DNA from: Clostridiales bacterium UBA7103
GTDB taxonomy: Bacteria; Bacillota; Clostridia; Oscillospirales; Oscillospiraceae
DNA: 49,063 nt
Reading direction: 5' to 3'
NCBI GenBank assembly: GCA_002493305.1
Contig: DKYJ01000013.1
Span: forward strand, 51,652-100,714
A program made the translations under genes and the position numbers. Under the pieces are notes generated by a model that searched no databases, was not told where the DNA came from, and saw only the letters and a list, made by a program, of their open reading frames with translations. The stretch's first letter is position 1. Each line of letters opens with the position of its first letter. This document shows positions 8,517 through 17,020 of this stretch, piece after piece.

Positions 8517-8870
8517 TTACTTCTCCTCCTCTTTTTCTTCGGTCAAATGGTCATAGCCCTGAGCAATGATAGTGCGCACATGGTCGTCCAGCAGGAAGTA
8601 ATATATTGTCTTCCCTTCCCGCCGCTTTCCAACCAGCTTGTTGTCAAAAAGTATGCGCAGCTGGTGTGAAATAGCGGACTGGGTCATACCCAGCAGCTCC
8701 GCGATGGCGCACACGCACATCTCTGACTCGTGCAGGGCGTAAAGGATCTTCATGCGTGTTGTATCCCCGAAAATTTTGAACAGATCCGCCAGATCGCAGA
8801 TAAGCTCATCACTTGGAAGCTCGCTTTTGACCTTGCACAGGATAGCCTCGTGGTTATGCTTCTTCATCAT
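8517..8870 (-). CDS. ArsR/SmtB-family metal-sensing repressor
   Basis: Winged-helix repressor of the efflux operon, released from DNA by metal. The sequence has CVCAIAELLGMTQSAISHQL, combining an alpha3-type Cys pair with the recognition helix. Near the C-terminus a D-x-H-x10-H-x2-E pattern (DDH...DHLTE) matches the alpha5 zinc site of CzrA/SmtB-like sensors. Both sites may be present, so Zn2+ and Cd2+ are plausible inducers. ATG 8870 is preferred over ATG 8882 because GGAGAG lies just before it; the protein is then 117 residues. An 8-bp-arm operator overlaps the -10 box of the operon promoter, consistent with autoregulation. Confidence 0.9.
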   Translation of the reverse strand: MMKKHNHEAILCKVKSELPSDELICDLADLFKIFGDTTRMKILYALHESEMCVCAIAELLGMTQSAISHQLRILFDNKLVGKRREGKTIYYFLLDDHVRTIIAQGYDHLTEEKEEEK

Positions 8871-8883
8871 TTGACTCTCCATT

Positions 8884-8931
8884 CATATGAATTACTGTTC
8901 ATATGATAACTCGCTCATGTGTTTTTGTCAA
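8884..8931 (-). promoter_or_regulatory. Promoter and ArsR-type operator of the metal efflux operon
   Basis: On the minus strand TTGACA (8926-8931), 17 bases, TATCAT (8903-8908). A perfect inverted repeat CATATGAA (8884-8891) / TTCATATG (8898-8905) overlaps the -10 region. Its 22-bp layout matches the half-site arrangement bound by SmtB/ArsR repressors, so repression would block polymerase directly. Confidence 0.85.
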
Positions 8932-9057
8932 GAGACTTTCAAAATTTTTTCGGAGGCTGCCATGTAAGAGCTGCGAGGCAAAAATATGTTGAAAAACATA
9001 CCCGGCAGTAATATACTTCTATCAAAGCATATTATACGCCTTGACGAGGAGGGCTGA

Positions 9058-9588
9058 ATGGTGAACGAGATAATCAAAGCAATAAAAGAGCGCAGGAGCA
9101 TCCGCAAATTCAAATCCGACATGCCCCCCAGAGAGGATATTGAGCAGATCATCGAGGCCGGGCTTTACGCGGCAAACGGGATGGGAAAGCAGGCCGCAAT
9201 TACCGTTGCCGTAACGAACAGGGCTGTTCGAGACAAAATCGCCGAGGCCAACAGGCAGATAGGCGGCTGGCCGGAGGGCTATGACCCGTTTTACGGCGCG
9301 CCTGTGATTTTGATAGTTCTCGCAGATAAAAACTGGGCAAATCGTGTTTATGACGGCAGCCTTGTTATGGGCAATATGCTGCTCGCCGCTCACTCTCTCG
9401 GCCTTGGCAGTATATGGATCAACCGCGCAAAAGAAGAATTTGAGCAGGAGGAATGGAAAAAACTGCTTTCAGATATAGGTGTCCCCGGCGAATGGGAGGG
9501 TATCGGTCACTGCGCTGTCGGCTACGCAGAGGGTGAGCGCCCCATTGCGGCAAAGCGTAAAGACGGCAGAGTATATTGGGTAGAATAG
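9058..9588 (+). CDS. Nitroreductase-family flavoprotein
   Basis: A 176-residue FMN-dependent oxidoreductase of the nitroreductase fold. The N-terminal ERRSIRKF motif binds the FMN phosphate. The central LVMGNMLLAAHSLGLGSIWI helix and C-terminal GYAEG strand are family hallmarks. It would reduce quinones, nitro compounds or a dedicated substrate with NAD(P)H; the substrate cannot be read from sequence. The start is set by GAGGAGG eight bases upstream. It stands alone, divergent from the metal efflux operon and ended by a palindromic terminator shared with the convergent acyl-CoA ligase gene. Confidence 0.88.
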   Translation: MVNEIIKAIKERRSIRKFKSDMPPREDIEQIIEAGLYAANGMGKQAAITVAVTNRAVRDKIAEANRQIGGWPEGYDPFYGAPVILIVLADKNWANRVYDGSLVMGNMLLAAHSLGLGSIWINRAKEEFEQEEWKKLLSDIGVPGEWEGIGHCAVGYAEGERPIAAKRKDGRVYWVE

Positions 9589-9593
9589 AAAAA

Positions 9594-9620
9594 TTTCCCC
9601 CGCCATATGGCGGGGGAAAA
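9594..9620 (+). terminator. Bidirectional terminator
   Basis: TTTCCCCCGCC (9594-9604) pairs with GGCGGGGGAAA (9609-9619), with A/T runs on both sides. Serves the nitroreductase gene and the convergent acyl-CoA ligase operon. Confidence 0.85.
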
Positions 9621-9628
9621 GCTTATGT

Positions 9629-11377
9629 TCAATCGGTTTTTACGCTCTCGACCGGCGCGGACGCTTCGGCCTGTTTTTTGGCCTCTTCCTCCTCCAGTAC
9701 CCTGTATGCTACCTTGCCTACGAGGGTCTTGGGAAGGCTCTCCCTGAACTCGATATCCTTGGGCATGGCGTACTTGGCGATATGCTTACGGCAGTAGTCA
9801 AGGATCTGCTGCTTTGTCTCTTCCGTGGCGGGGACGCCGGGCTTGAGCATAACGAAAGCCTTGACCCGCTGCATCCTGTACGCATCCGGAACGCCTATGA
9901 CGCAGCTCATATGCACAAGGCTGTTCGCGTCCAGAATGTTCTCTATCTGGGCGGGGTAAATGTTATATCCGGAGGAAATTATCATGCGCTTAATGCGCCC
10001 CTTGAAGAAGGTGAAGCCCTCCTCGTCCATATACCCGAGATCGCCCGTATACACCCATGTAAGCCCGTCGGCGTGGCGGCGCAGAGTTCTGGCCGTCTCC
10101 TCCGGGTGGTGGATATACTCGCGCATGACGGTGGGCCCTGAAAGCAGCACCTCGCCCTCCTCGCCGAAGGGCAGCTCCTCATCGGTATCGGGCTTGACTA
10201 TCTTAATATAAGTATCAGGGAAGGGCAGGCCGCAGCTCCCCTCCTTGGTCTTATGTGGCGGCGTCAGGCAGCAGGCGGTGACAGTCTCGGTCGTGCCATA
10301 TCCCTCGCGGATCTGCACCGGGGCGCGGTGGTCGCCGAGGAACTTGTCAAACTTCTTTTTAAGCTCGATAGACAGCGAATCTCCGCCGGAGAACACGCCC
10401 TTGAGGCAGGACAGGTCTGCCTTTCCCATGCTGGGCAGGCGCAGCAGCGCTTCATACAGCGTGGGGACGCCCGCGATGAAGTTGCAGCGGTCCTTGGTGA
10501 TGAGCTTTGCATAGCTCTCTGCGGTGAAGCGCGGCACAAGTATACACCTGCCGCCGGAGGCGAGCATGGAATGGATACATACGCCGAGGCCGAAGCCGTG
10601 GAACAGCGGCATGGCGGAGAGCATTTTATCCCCGGGGCGGAACATGGGGTTGACGCCGATTATCTGCTGGGCAAGGGCGTTGAAATTGAGATTTGTGAGT
10701 AAAATACCCTTGGTAGTTCCGGTCGTACCGCCGGAATAGAGAATGACCGCCGGATCATCTCCCTTTCTGCCCACTTGGTGCTGCCAGAAGCATGCCCTGC
10801 CAAGGCGCATGAACTCCTTCCAGCGAATAACAGGCGCATCTGCCGGTATCTTCTCTATCTTGCGGCCTTCGGTGAGCATATAGCCCGCCTTAACCGGCTT
10901 TGAAAGCGCGTCCCTGATGCTGGCGATGACGATGTTCACGGCGCAGGTGTTCTGGCGGATGGCCTCAAACTTGCCGTAGAACTGGTCAAGCGTCACAACC
11001 GTCACACTCTTGGACTCGTTTATGTAAAACTCAAGCTCCTTCTCTCCGGAGAGCGGGTGAACCATGTTGGCGATCGCGCCCACGCGGTTGACCGCGTAGA
11101 ACATATATATCGCCTGCGGGCAGTTGGGCATGGCGATAGTCACCGCGTCCCCCTCGCGCACGCCGATAGTGCGCAGGCTCTTGGCGCAGTTTTCTATCTG
11201 CTCAAGCATACTTTTATAGCTGGTGGACTTGCCCATGAAATCGAAGGCGACATTGTTTGGGTATTTATCCGCAACGGCCTTCACGGCCTCGAACATTGAG
11301 CCTTGAAAATAATCCAGATGGGAGGGCATATCCCCCAGACTGTTGAGCCAAGGCATTTTGACTTGTGTATTCTCCAT
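9629..11377 (-). CDS. Acyl-CoA synthetase / AMP-forming ligase
   Basis: A 582-residue adenylate-forming enzyme that activates a carboxylic acid with ATP and transfers it to CoA. The core motifs are intact: YSGGTTGTTKG (214-224, ATP loop), EGYGTTE, YTGDLGYMDEEGF, the hinge GRIKRMIISSGYNIYPAQIE, and a C-terminal PKTLVGKVAYR containing the catalytic Lys. The overall form is closest to medium/long-chain fatty acid or related ligases; chain length cannot be decided. It sits 24 bases downstream of an E2-like acyltransferase gene in the same operon, suggesting that the acyl-CoA produced may be used by, or supplied from, that partner. No acyl carrier gene is nearby. Confidence 0.88.
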   Translation of the reverse strand: MENTQVKMPWLNSLGDMPSHLDYFQGSMFEAVKAVADKYPNNVAFDFMGKSTSYKSMLEQIENCAKSLRTIGVREGDAVTIAMPNCPQAIYMFYAVNRVGAIANMVHPLSGEKELEFYINESKSVTVVTLDQFYGKFEAIRQNTCAVNIVIASIRDALSKPVKAGYMLTEGRKIEKIPADAPVIRWKEFMRLGRACFWQHQVGRKGDDPAVILYSGGTTGTTKGILLTNLNFNALAQQIIGVNPMFRPGDKMLSAMPLFHGFGLGVCIHSMLASGGRCILVPRFTAESYAKLITKDRCNFIAGVPTLYEALLRLPSMGKADLSCLKGVFSGGDSLSIELKKKFDKFLGDHRAPVQIREGYGTTETVTACCLTPPHKTKEGSCGLPFPDTYIKIVKPDTDEELPFGEEGEVLLSGPTVMREYIHHPEETARTLRRHADGLTWVYTGDLGYMDEEGFTFFKGRIKRMIISSGYNIYPAQIENILDANSLVHMSCVIGVPDAYRMQRVKAFVMLKPGVPATEETKQQILDYCRKHIAKYAMPKDIEFRESLPKTLVGKVAYRVLEEEEAKKQAEASAPVESVKTD

Positions 11378-11401
11378 TTTTTCTTCTTTGACTCCCCTGC
11401 T

Positions 11402-12283
11402 TTAGTATTCTATCTCCTGCTCGGCGGGCAGCTCAAGCAGCTCCGGGTTTTCAAGCAAGTGCTTTAAAAGGCGGATGCTCTTGGAGTAATAATACCCGTC
11501 GGCAAGACGCTCATCAATGGTAAGGCCGATGTCCAGCGTCTCATGCATGACATAGCTGCCGTCGGGCGCAAAAATGGGGCTGAGCTTTTTCTCGCCGATT
11601 ATGCAGAACACCGAGCAGGTACCCCAGTTGGTGAGGTGATGATAGCCGCATTTGAGCTTTATCGAGCCGAGGTTTGAGATAAGCACCGAGGCATAAAACG
11701 GGTCGTTCGAGATGAGAAAATCCGGGCATTTGCCGTGCTTATCCAGCACTGTGATAAGCCAGATGAGAAACTTAGACAAAAAGCGGGGCATCTTATTTAA
11801 AATGTCCATGCTGTCGGAGGTGTTGTCGATCTGCTCAGCGTCTCCGGAGCGGCAGTTGGTCACCTGGGCGCGGATCTCCTCATGGAGCTTGTCCAAAGTG
11901 TAATCCCCGCCCGCGTGGATGAAGGCAAGCCCCTCCTCACCGTTATCGGCAAACTGCTTTTTCACAATAAAGGCCAGTGATACCTCGTCCCTCTGATAGA
12001 CGTTCTTGTTGGCGATAAAGCGGTTCATCTTAGGGCGCATGGTCAGGGTCTTTATCAGCGCCGCCGCTATCACATGGAAGGCCGTATACGGAAAATCCTC
12101 ACCCTGATTTTTCTTTTCAAGATAGCCGTTTATATTTGTCAGGTCTATGCGCTCGGAGATATACGCCTCATTGTCACAGCGGTTGGGATAGATAATAGGC
12201 ATGATATAGTGCATAGCGTCCAAATCGCGCAGGAGGCGGCCGTCTTTTCTGTCGCCGAAGCGCCGCTTCTGTTTTTTATTCAT
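11402..12283 (-). CDS. E2-type acyltransferase-fold protein with altered active site
   Basis: A 293-residue protein with the catalytic-domain fold of 2-oxoacid dehydrogenase E2 / chloramphenicol acetyltransferase: FHVIAAALIKTL and the C-terminal LDIGLTIDERLADG segment are recognisable. There are no lipoyl or subunit-binding domains, so it is not a normal E2. The conserved D-H-R-x-x-D-G motif reads D-E-R-L-A-D-G (257-263), with Glu258 replacing the catalytic His. It may therefore be inactive, use another chemistry, or act as a scaffold. ATG 12283 is chosen because AGAGGTGATCCC precedes it; an upstream ATG at 12343 falls inside the promoter. First gene of a two-gene operon with the acyl-CoA ligase. 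Confidence 0.75.
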   Translation of the reverse strand: MNKKQKRRFGDRKDGRLLRDLDAMHYIMPIIYPNRCDNEAYISERIDLTNINGYLEKKNQGEDFPYTAFHVIAAALIKTLTMRPKMNRFIANKNVYQRDEVSLAFIVKKQFADNGEEGLAFIHAGGDYTLDKLHEEIRAQVTNCRSGDAEQIDNTSDSMDILNKMPRFLSKFLIWLITVLDKHGKCPDFLISNDPFYASVLISNLGSIKLKCGYHHLTNWGTCSVFCIIGEKKLSPIFAPDGSYVMHETLDIGLTIDERLADGYYYSKSIRLLKHLLENPELLELPAEQEIEY

Positions 12284-12333
12284 GGGATCACCTCTCTTTG
12301 GTATGCCGCCGATATATCCATCGGCCAAGGGCC

Positions 12334-12362
12334 ATTTTAGCACATGTTTATTTTTTCTACAA
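12334..12362 (-). promoter_or_regulatory. Promoter of the acyltransferase-ligase operon
   Basis: Minus strand TTGTAG (12357-12362), 17 bases, TAAAAT (12334-12339), about 50 bases before the ATG at 12283. Confidence 0.6.
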
Positions 12363-12388
12363 GAATTTTAAGTGTTTTTTAATAAATA

Positions 12389-12415
12389 CGCCCGGAGAGC
12401 AGAGCACTCCGGGCG
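12389..12415 (-). terminator. Terminator of the LytR-family gene
   Basis: CGCCCGGAG (12389-12397) pairs with CTCCGGGCG (12407-12415); read on the minus strand, a T-rich stretch follows. Confidence 0.8.
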
Positions 12416-12429
12416 TCGATTTTTCTTAT

Positions 12430-13662
12430 TCAATTGCCGAATATTATATCCGCGGCTCCTCCCCCGTCTCCGGGCACTTCGATTATCGTCGGCCCCTCGG
12501 TTTCAGCGGGCGGTTCGGTGGGCGTGGGCTCTTCCGGGGTCGGCTCCGGTGTCTGCGTTGGCTCCGGGCTAAGCTCCGGTGTCTGCGTTGGCTCCACGAT
12601 CTGTGTAGGCTGAACCGTGGCCACATAGTTATAGTAATCGGCGCCCTTGAGCTCAGTGGTTGCGGTTATCGACCCGCCGCCATTACGGTAGACCACATCA
12701 AGATTTGCCTCTGTCACTTCGTCGCTGTAAGGGTTGAGATACTGGTTTATCATAGGTATCCACTGGTAGAGATCCAGTATGGCGTAGCTGTACCCGTGAA
12801 CCATATCGGGGTTATTGGGCGCGGTGTAGAAGTTTATATCCTCCGCCTTGCAGGCCAGCGCTTGCCTGAGGAAGAAAGCAATGTTTGAAGCATCAAGATC
12901 CGTTGTCAGCCCCTCGGAGAGGATATCCACCACCTTTGATATGTTGGGGATATTGCCCAGAGTAATAAACTGCTCTGCGCAGGCCTTTAGGAAGCGATGC
13001 TGCATCTCGATGCGCCCGATGTCCCCGGTAGCGTAACCGCTGCGGTAGCGGCAGACGCCCATGGCGTCATAGCCGTTTAGAAGCTGATAGCCCGGAGCGA
13101 CGTGTATGGTCAGGTTTTGAGACGGATCCTCATAGTCAAGCGCCTGGGGCACATCGAAGTATACCCCGCCCAGCGCGTCAACCGTGTCAATAAACACTCC
13201 CAGGTCGATTATTGCATAGCAGTCAACATCAAAGCCTACGAGCTTCTTTATATTGTCCTTGAGCGCGTCAATGCCATTGCCGCCGCCGTTTATATTGCCC
13301 CAATACACCGCGTTTATCTTACGCACGTCCCAGGTGGAGTTGATAAGCGTGTCGCGCGGAATGCTCACAAAGTCCATCTTGTGGTTCTCGGTGTCTATTT
13401 TTCCAACCATGATGGTGTCGGTATTGCCATTGCCGTCGTCATTGCCGACAAGCAGAATGGTGTACACCCCGTCCTGACGGCCATTGTCGGTGCTGAGGCT
13501 GTTAGTATCGTCTTTCTCGCCGCTGACGGGAAGTTTGGGAGAGCTTGGGATATCCGGTGCCTTTTCCCATAGCATGTAATAGCAGAAGGCTCCTATAAAA
13601 ACCAGCGCCACAACGCCTATGACACTTAAGGCTATTCTCAGCCCTTTTTTTGCCTTGTTCAT
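12430..13662 (-). CDS. LytR-CpsA-Psr (LCP) family cell-wall glycopolymer ligase
   Basis: A 410-residue extracytoplasmic enzyme anchored by an N-terminal helix (about 10-30). The LCP core includes VGNDDGNGNTDTIMVGKID, SIPRDT, KINAVYW and the RYRSGYATGDIGRIEMQHRF segment that holds the Arg and Asp residues used to bind polyprenyl pyrophosphate. LCP proteins transfer teichoic acids or capsule polymers onto peptidoglycan. The C-terminal ~60 residues form a Pro/Thr/Glu linker with a 30-base repeat (at 12543 and 12573), ending in a Gly-rich tail. ATG 13662 is preferred to ATG 13677 because the AGAGGT ribosome site lies between them. Monocistronic with its own terminator. Confidence 0.88.
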   Translation of the reverse strand: MNKAKKGLRIALSVIGVVALVFIGAFCYYMLWEKAPDIPSSPKLPVSGEKDDTNSLSTDNGRQDGVYTILLVGNDDGNGNTDTIMVGKIDTENHKMDFVSIPRDTLINSTWDVRKINAVYWGNINGGGNGIDALKDNIKKLVGFDVDCYAIIDLGVFIDTVDALGGVYFDVPQALDYEDPSQNLTIHVAPGYQLLNGYDAMGVCRYRSGYATGDIGRIEMQHRFLKACAEQFITLGNIPNISKVVDILSEGLTTDLDASNIAFFLRQALACKAEDINFYTAPNNPDMVHGYSYAILDLYQWIPMINQYLNPYSDEVTEANLDVVYRNGGGSITATTELKGADYYNYVATVQPTQIVEPTQTPELSPEPTQTPEPTPEEPTPTEPPAETEGPTIIEVPGDGGGAADIIFGN

Positions 13663-13725
13663 ATGTTTACCTCTCAAATGCTTTAGCAGGCGGATCGGTT
13701 CAACTATCGTCTGCTTATATAAATG

Positions 13726-13783
13726 GTGACATTGTCACTCGTTTTCTCCACGGAGATTATATACAATAATTATGAACTTTCAA
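13726..13783 (-). promoter_or_regulatory. Promoter and leader palindrome of the LCP gene
   Basis: Minus strand TTGAAA (13778-13783), 16 bases, TATAAT (13756-13761). In the leader, GTGACATTGTCAC (13726-13738) is a perfect palindrome around one base, a possible operator. Confidence 0.55.
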
Positions 13784-14015
13784 TGGCTAAAATTCTCAAA
13801 TATTCTTAAGAAAATATACCCTCATGGCGGAGAAATTATAAATCTGCCTGCCAAAAAACTTTCGTGCAGGTTCAACCGTGCTGTTTTTGTCGGTTCTATT
13901 ATCCAATTTATTCCAATATCAGGCCATATTTTGTGCAATCTGTCCCGCTCTTTTTCAGATACGGGGCAATCAATAGTGCAATGCCAACAAAAGTATTAAA
14001 ACTGCCCCACGGCTC
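13784..14015. other. Intergenic stretch without a recognised gene
   Basis: AT-rich DNA between the divergent LCP and TrpX-type genes. A 75-codon open frame (13772-13999) has no RBS and no familiar motif. A TCTTAAGAAAAT motif near 13800 resembles the TTAAGA boxes seen elsewhere in the window. Nothing else is supported. Confidence 0.4.
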
Positions 14016-14078
14016 TTGACTTTATCACCAAAAAGTGCTAAAGTGTGTGCCGTAAAGAGGGACGGAGTATATGCTCCG
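14016..14078 (+). promoter_or_regulatory. Promoter of the TrpXYZ-type ABC operon
   Basis: TTGACT (14016-14021), 17 bases, TAAAGT (14039-14044). A short hairpin CGGAG/CTCCG (14063-14078) lies in the leader. The leader is about 50 bases, too short for a T-box riboswitch. Confidence 0.65.
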
Positions 14079-14104
14079 CCCGAAAGATTACGGAGGAAAG
14101 ACAA

Positions 14105-15124
14105 ATGAAAAAGATTCTTGCATTGCTTTTAGCGCTTGTAATGGTTTTTGCGCTGTGCGCCTGCGGCGGTCAGCCCGCTGCTCCCGCCGAGTCTCAGGCC
14201 CCTTCCGAGGGTGAGCCTGCCGAGGCTCCTTCCGAAGCTTCCGCTGACAGCTATTCCATCGGTATCTGCCAGCTGGTTCAGCACCCCGCTCTTGACGAGG
14301 CCACCCGCGGCTTCCAGGAGGCTCTTATTGATAAGCTGGGCGACAAGGTTGATTTTAACTATCAGAACGCCGCCGGTGACGCTGCCACCTGCGCCACCAT
14401 CTGCACCCAGTTTGTGAGCGATGAGGTCGACCTCATCATGGCAAACGCTACCGCCTCTCTTCAGGCTGCAGCCTCTGCCACCAACGATATCCCCATTCTG
14501 GGCACCTCCATCACCGACTACGGCACTGCCCTTAATGTCTCTGACTGGACCGGCGTTTCCGGCGTGAACATCTCCGGCACCTCCGACCTTGCTCCCCTTC
14601 AGGGTCAGGCCGATATGCTCAATGAGCTCTTCCCCGATGCAAAGACCGTCGGTATAGTCTACTGCTCCGGCGAGCCCAACTCCAAGTTCCAGGCCGACAC
14701 CATCACCCCGATGCTTGAGGCATTTGGATACACCGTCAGTGAGTACACCTTTGCCGACTCCAACGATGTCGCTTCCGTCGTCGCCAACGCCTGCGCTGAC
14801 AATGACGTTCTCTACATCCCCACCGATAACACCGCCGCCTCCTGCACCGAGGCCGTGAACAACGTAGCTCTCAACGCCGGCGTTCCCATCGTCTGCGGCG
14901 AGGAGGGCATCTGCTCCGGCTGCGGCGTAGCGACGCTGTCCATCTCCTACTATGACATCGGCTACGCCACCGGTGAGATGGCCTACGAGATCCTTGTAAA
15001 CGGCGCTGATGTGAGCACCATGGAAGTTCAGTTTGCGCCCAAGTTCACCAAGGAGTATAACGCCGAGCTTTGCAAGGCTCTCAATATCAGCGTTCCCGAG
15101 GACTATGTTGCCATCGGCGGCTGA
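14105..15124 (+). CDS. ABC transporter substrate-binding lipoprotein, TrpX-like
   Basis: A 339-residue lipoprotein. The signal peptide MKKILALLLALVMVFALCAC carries a lipobox ending at the second Cys, followed by a Gly/Pro/Ala/Glu linker. The mature part begins SYSIGICQLVQHPALDEATRGF and has the two-lobed layout of the ABC_sub_bind family (TIGR/COG2984-type), including VGIVYCSGEPNSKFQAD and GVPIVCGEEGICSGCGVATLSISYYDIG. Relatives bind aromatic amino acids or related small ligands, so tryptophan/tyrosine is a reasonable guess. ATG 14105 is chosen for its CGGAGGAAAG ribosome site and proper signal peptide. The permease and ATPase follow on the same strand. Confidence 0.85.
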   Translation: MKKILALLLALVMVFALCACGGQPAAPAESQAPSEGEPAEAPSEASADSYSIGICQLVQHPALDEATRGFQEALIDKLGDKVDFNYQNAAGDAATCATICTQFVSDEVDLIMANATASLQAAASATNDIPILGTSITDYGTALNVSDWTGVSGVNISGTSDLAPLQGQADMLNELFPDAKTVGIVYCSGEPNSKFQADTITPMLEAFGYTVSEYTFADSNDVASVVANACADNDVLYIPTDNTAASCTEAVNNVALNAGVPIVCGEEGICSGCGVATLSISYYDIGYATGEMAYEILVNGADVSTMEVQFAPKFTKEYNAELCKALNISVPEDYVAIGG

Positions 15125-15154
15125 TACGCGGTAAAATCTCTCTCAATATCAACA

Positions 15155-15187
15155 CCCCTGCGGGCTTTTGCCCGCAGGGGATAAGTC
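15155..15187 (+). terminator. Intercistronic hairpin between binding protein and permease
   Basis: CCCCTGCGGGC (15155-15165) pairs with GCCCGCAGGGG (15170-15180) across a TTTT loop. The following bases (ATAAGTCTTG) are only weakly U-rich, so partial termination or 3'-end stabilisation is likely, giving more binding protein than membrane components. Confidence 0.7.
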
Positions 15188-15211
15188 TTGTTTTAAGGAG
15201 TAGTTCCCATC

Positions 15212-16168
15212 GTGAGTATTGCGGCTTATTTTTCTTCTCTGAGCGTGTTGAAGCTGCTCAAAAACATGCCCGGCGGTATTGCGCAGGGGCTTGTCTGGGG
15301 GCTTATGGCTCTCGGCGTGTATGTGACCTTCCGCCTGTTGGATGTGGCGGATCTGACAGTCGACGGTTCCTTTACCACCGGCGGCGCGGTGACAGTCATG
15401 CTCATCATCGCCGGATATCCCGCATGGCTTGCGCTGCTGGTCGCGGTGCTGGCCGGTGTGCTGGCAGGGTTATGCACCGGGCTTTTGCACACAAAGCTTG
15501 GTATCCCCGCAATTTTGGCCGGTATTCTGACCCAATTTTCCCTGTACTCCATCAACCTGCGTATAATGGGTATGGCCGCGAACAAGGCTGTCAGCGTGGA
15601 TAAATATAACCTTATCATCAGCGCGCGGCACATCACCGCCTCCATCATCACGGGGCTTGTCATTGCCTTTGTGGTGATCACCCTGTTCTACTGGTACTTC
15701 GGCACGGAGCAGGGCTCCGCACTGCGCGCCACCGGCAGCAATCCCGCCATGAGCCGGGCGCTGGGTATCAACATAAACAACATGAAGGTTCTGGGGCTTG
15801 CCATCTCCAATGGCATTGTGGCTCTCTCCGGCGGGCTCATGTCCCAGTATCAGGGCTTTGCCGATATAAACATGGGTCGCGGCGCTATCGTCATCGGCCT
15901 TGCCGCCGTCATTATCGGTGAGGTCATCGGCAGAGCGGTGCTGGGCAAACGCCTGAATTTCTATGGCACGCTGAGCTTTGTCGTTGTCGGCGGAGTGCTT
16001 TACTATCTGGTCGTTGTGATAGTTCTCTGGCTGCGCCTTAACTCCAACGACCTCAAGCTCTTCACCGCAGTGATCGTCGCGCTGTTTCTCGCTGTCCCCT
16101 ACCTCAGAGAGCAGTCGAAGAGTTCCTTTGCAAGTCTTAAAAAGAAAGGGGGCAAGGGCGATGCTTGA
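15212..16168 (+). CDS. ABC transporter permease, TrpY-like
   Basis: A 318-residue inner-membrane protein with about eight hydrophobic helices, of the branched-chain/COG4120 permease type. GVYVTFRLLDVADLTVDGSF and the cytosolic loop ALRATGSNPAMSRALGININ, which should contact the ATPase, are characteristic. It starts with GTG at 15212 preceded by AAGGAG. The last bases overlap the start of the ATPase gene by eight bases, so the two are translationally coupled. Works with the upstream lipoprotein and downstream ATPase as an importer. Confidence 0.85.
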   Translation: MSIAAYFSSLSVLKLLKNMPGGIAQGLVWGLMALGVYVTFRLLDVADLTVDGSFTTGGAVTVMLIIAGYPAWLALLVAVLAGVLAGLCTGLLHTKLGIPAILAGILTQFSLYSINLRIMGMAANKAVSVDKYNLIISARHITASIITGLVIAFVVITLFYWYFGTEQGSALRATGSNPAMSRALGININNMKVLGLAISNGIVALSGGLMSQYQGFADINMGRGAIVIGLAAVIIGEVIGRAVLGKRLNFYGTLSFVVVGGVLYYLVVVIVLWLRLNSNDLKLFTAVIVALFLAVPYLREQSKSSFASLKKKGGKGDA

Positions 16169-16958
16169 GCTTCAAAATGTGAGCAAAACCTTCAACAAGG
16201 GCACCATAAACGAAAAGCTGGCGCTTTGCGAGCTGAGCTTGCACCTTGACCCCGGCGATTTTGTCACCGTTATAGGCGGCAATGGTGCGGGTAAATCCAC
16301 CATGCTCAATGCCGTTGCGGGCGTGTGGCCCATCGACAGCGGCCGCATCGTCCTCGACGGGCAGGACATCACCGCGCTGCCCGAGCATAAGCGTGCGGGT
16401 CTCATCGGCAGGGTTTTTCAGGATCCCATGCTGGGCACCGCGCCGAATATGCAGCTGGAGGAGAACCTGGCTCTCGCCAAGCGCCGCGGTGAAAAACGCG
16501 GCCTGCGCTGGGGCGTTACCGCCGCTGAAAAGGCGGAGTACAGAGAGCTGCTGAGCGCTCTGGGTTTAGGTCTTGAGGACAGGCTCACGGCAAAGGTAGG
16601 TCTCCTCTCCGGCGGTCAGCGTCAGGCCGTGACTCTGCTGATGGCAAGCCTCCGGCGGCCTAAGCTCCTTCTGCTGGACGAGCATACCGCCGCCCTCGAC
16701 CCGGCTACCGCGTCCAAGGTGCTTGAGCTGTCGGACAAAATAATCGCTGAAAACCAGCTCACCGCCATGATGATAACCCACAACATGAGCGACGCTATCG
16801 CCCACGGCAACCGCCTCATTATGATGAACGAAGGCCGAATAATCTTCGATGTGAAGGGTGAGGAGAAAAAGCACCTCACCAAGGGCGATCTTATGGAGAA
16901 ATTTGCCCGCCTCTCCGGAGTGCAGCTTGACAGCGATCAGGTGCTGCTGTCAGATTAA
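16161..16958 (+). CDS. ABC transporter ATPase, TrpZ-like
   Basis: A 265-residue ATP-binding subunit. Walker A is GGNGAGKST, the Q-loop is FQDP, the signature reads LSGGQRQAVTLLMA and Walker B is LLLLDEHTAALDP, followed by the switch His in MMITHNM. The DEHTAALDP variant, with His after DE, is typical of this importer subfamily (COG1101). It lies eight bases into the end of the permease gene with GGGGGC upstream. Energises uptake by the three-gene system; last gene of the operon before a strong terminator. Confidence 0.88.
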   Translation: MLELQNVSKTFNKGTINEKLALCELSLHLDPGDFVTVIGGNGAGKSTMLNAVAGVWPIDSGRIVLDGQDITALPEHKRAGLIGRVFQDPMLGTAPNMQLEENLALAKRRGEKRGLRWGVTAAEKAEYRELLSALGLGLEDRLTAKVGLLSGGQRQAVTLLMASLRRPKLLLLDEHTAALDPATASKVLELSDKIIAENQLTAMMITHNMSDAIAHGNRLIMMNEGRIIFDVKGEEKKHLTKGDLMEKFARLSGVQLDSDQVLLSD

Positions 16959-16982
16959 AAAACAGCTCATATTGATAAACGC

Positions 16983-17014
16983 TCTCCCCGGAAACTGCCT
17001 TCCGGGGAGATTTT
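16983..17014 (+). terminator. Terminator of the TrpXYZ-type operon
   Basis: TCTCCCCGGA (16983-16992) pairs with TCCGGGGAGA (17001-17010), followed by TTTT. Confidence 0.8.
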
Positions 17015-17020
17015 GCACGG

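Noticed and set aside
13772..13999. 75-codon open frame in the gap before the TrpX-type gene
   Set aside because: No RBS, no recognisable motif, and it begins inside the LCP promoter region.
14016..14104. T-box riboswitch before the TrpX-type gene
   Set aside because: The leader from the predicted start is only about 50 bases and lacks a T-box sequence and specifier stem.
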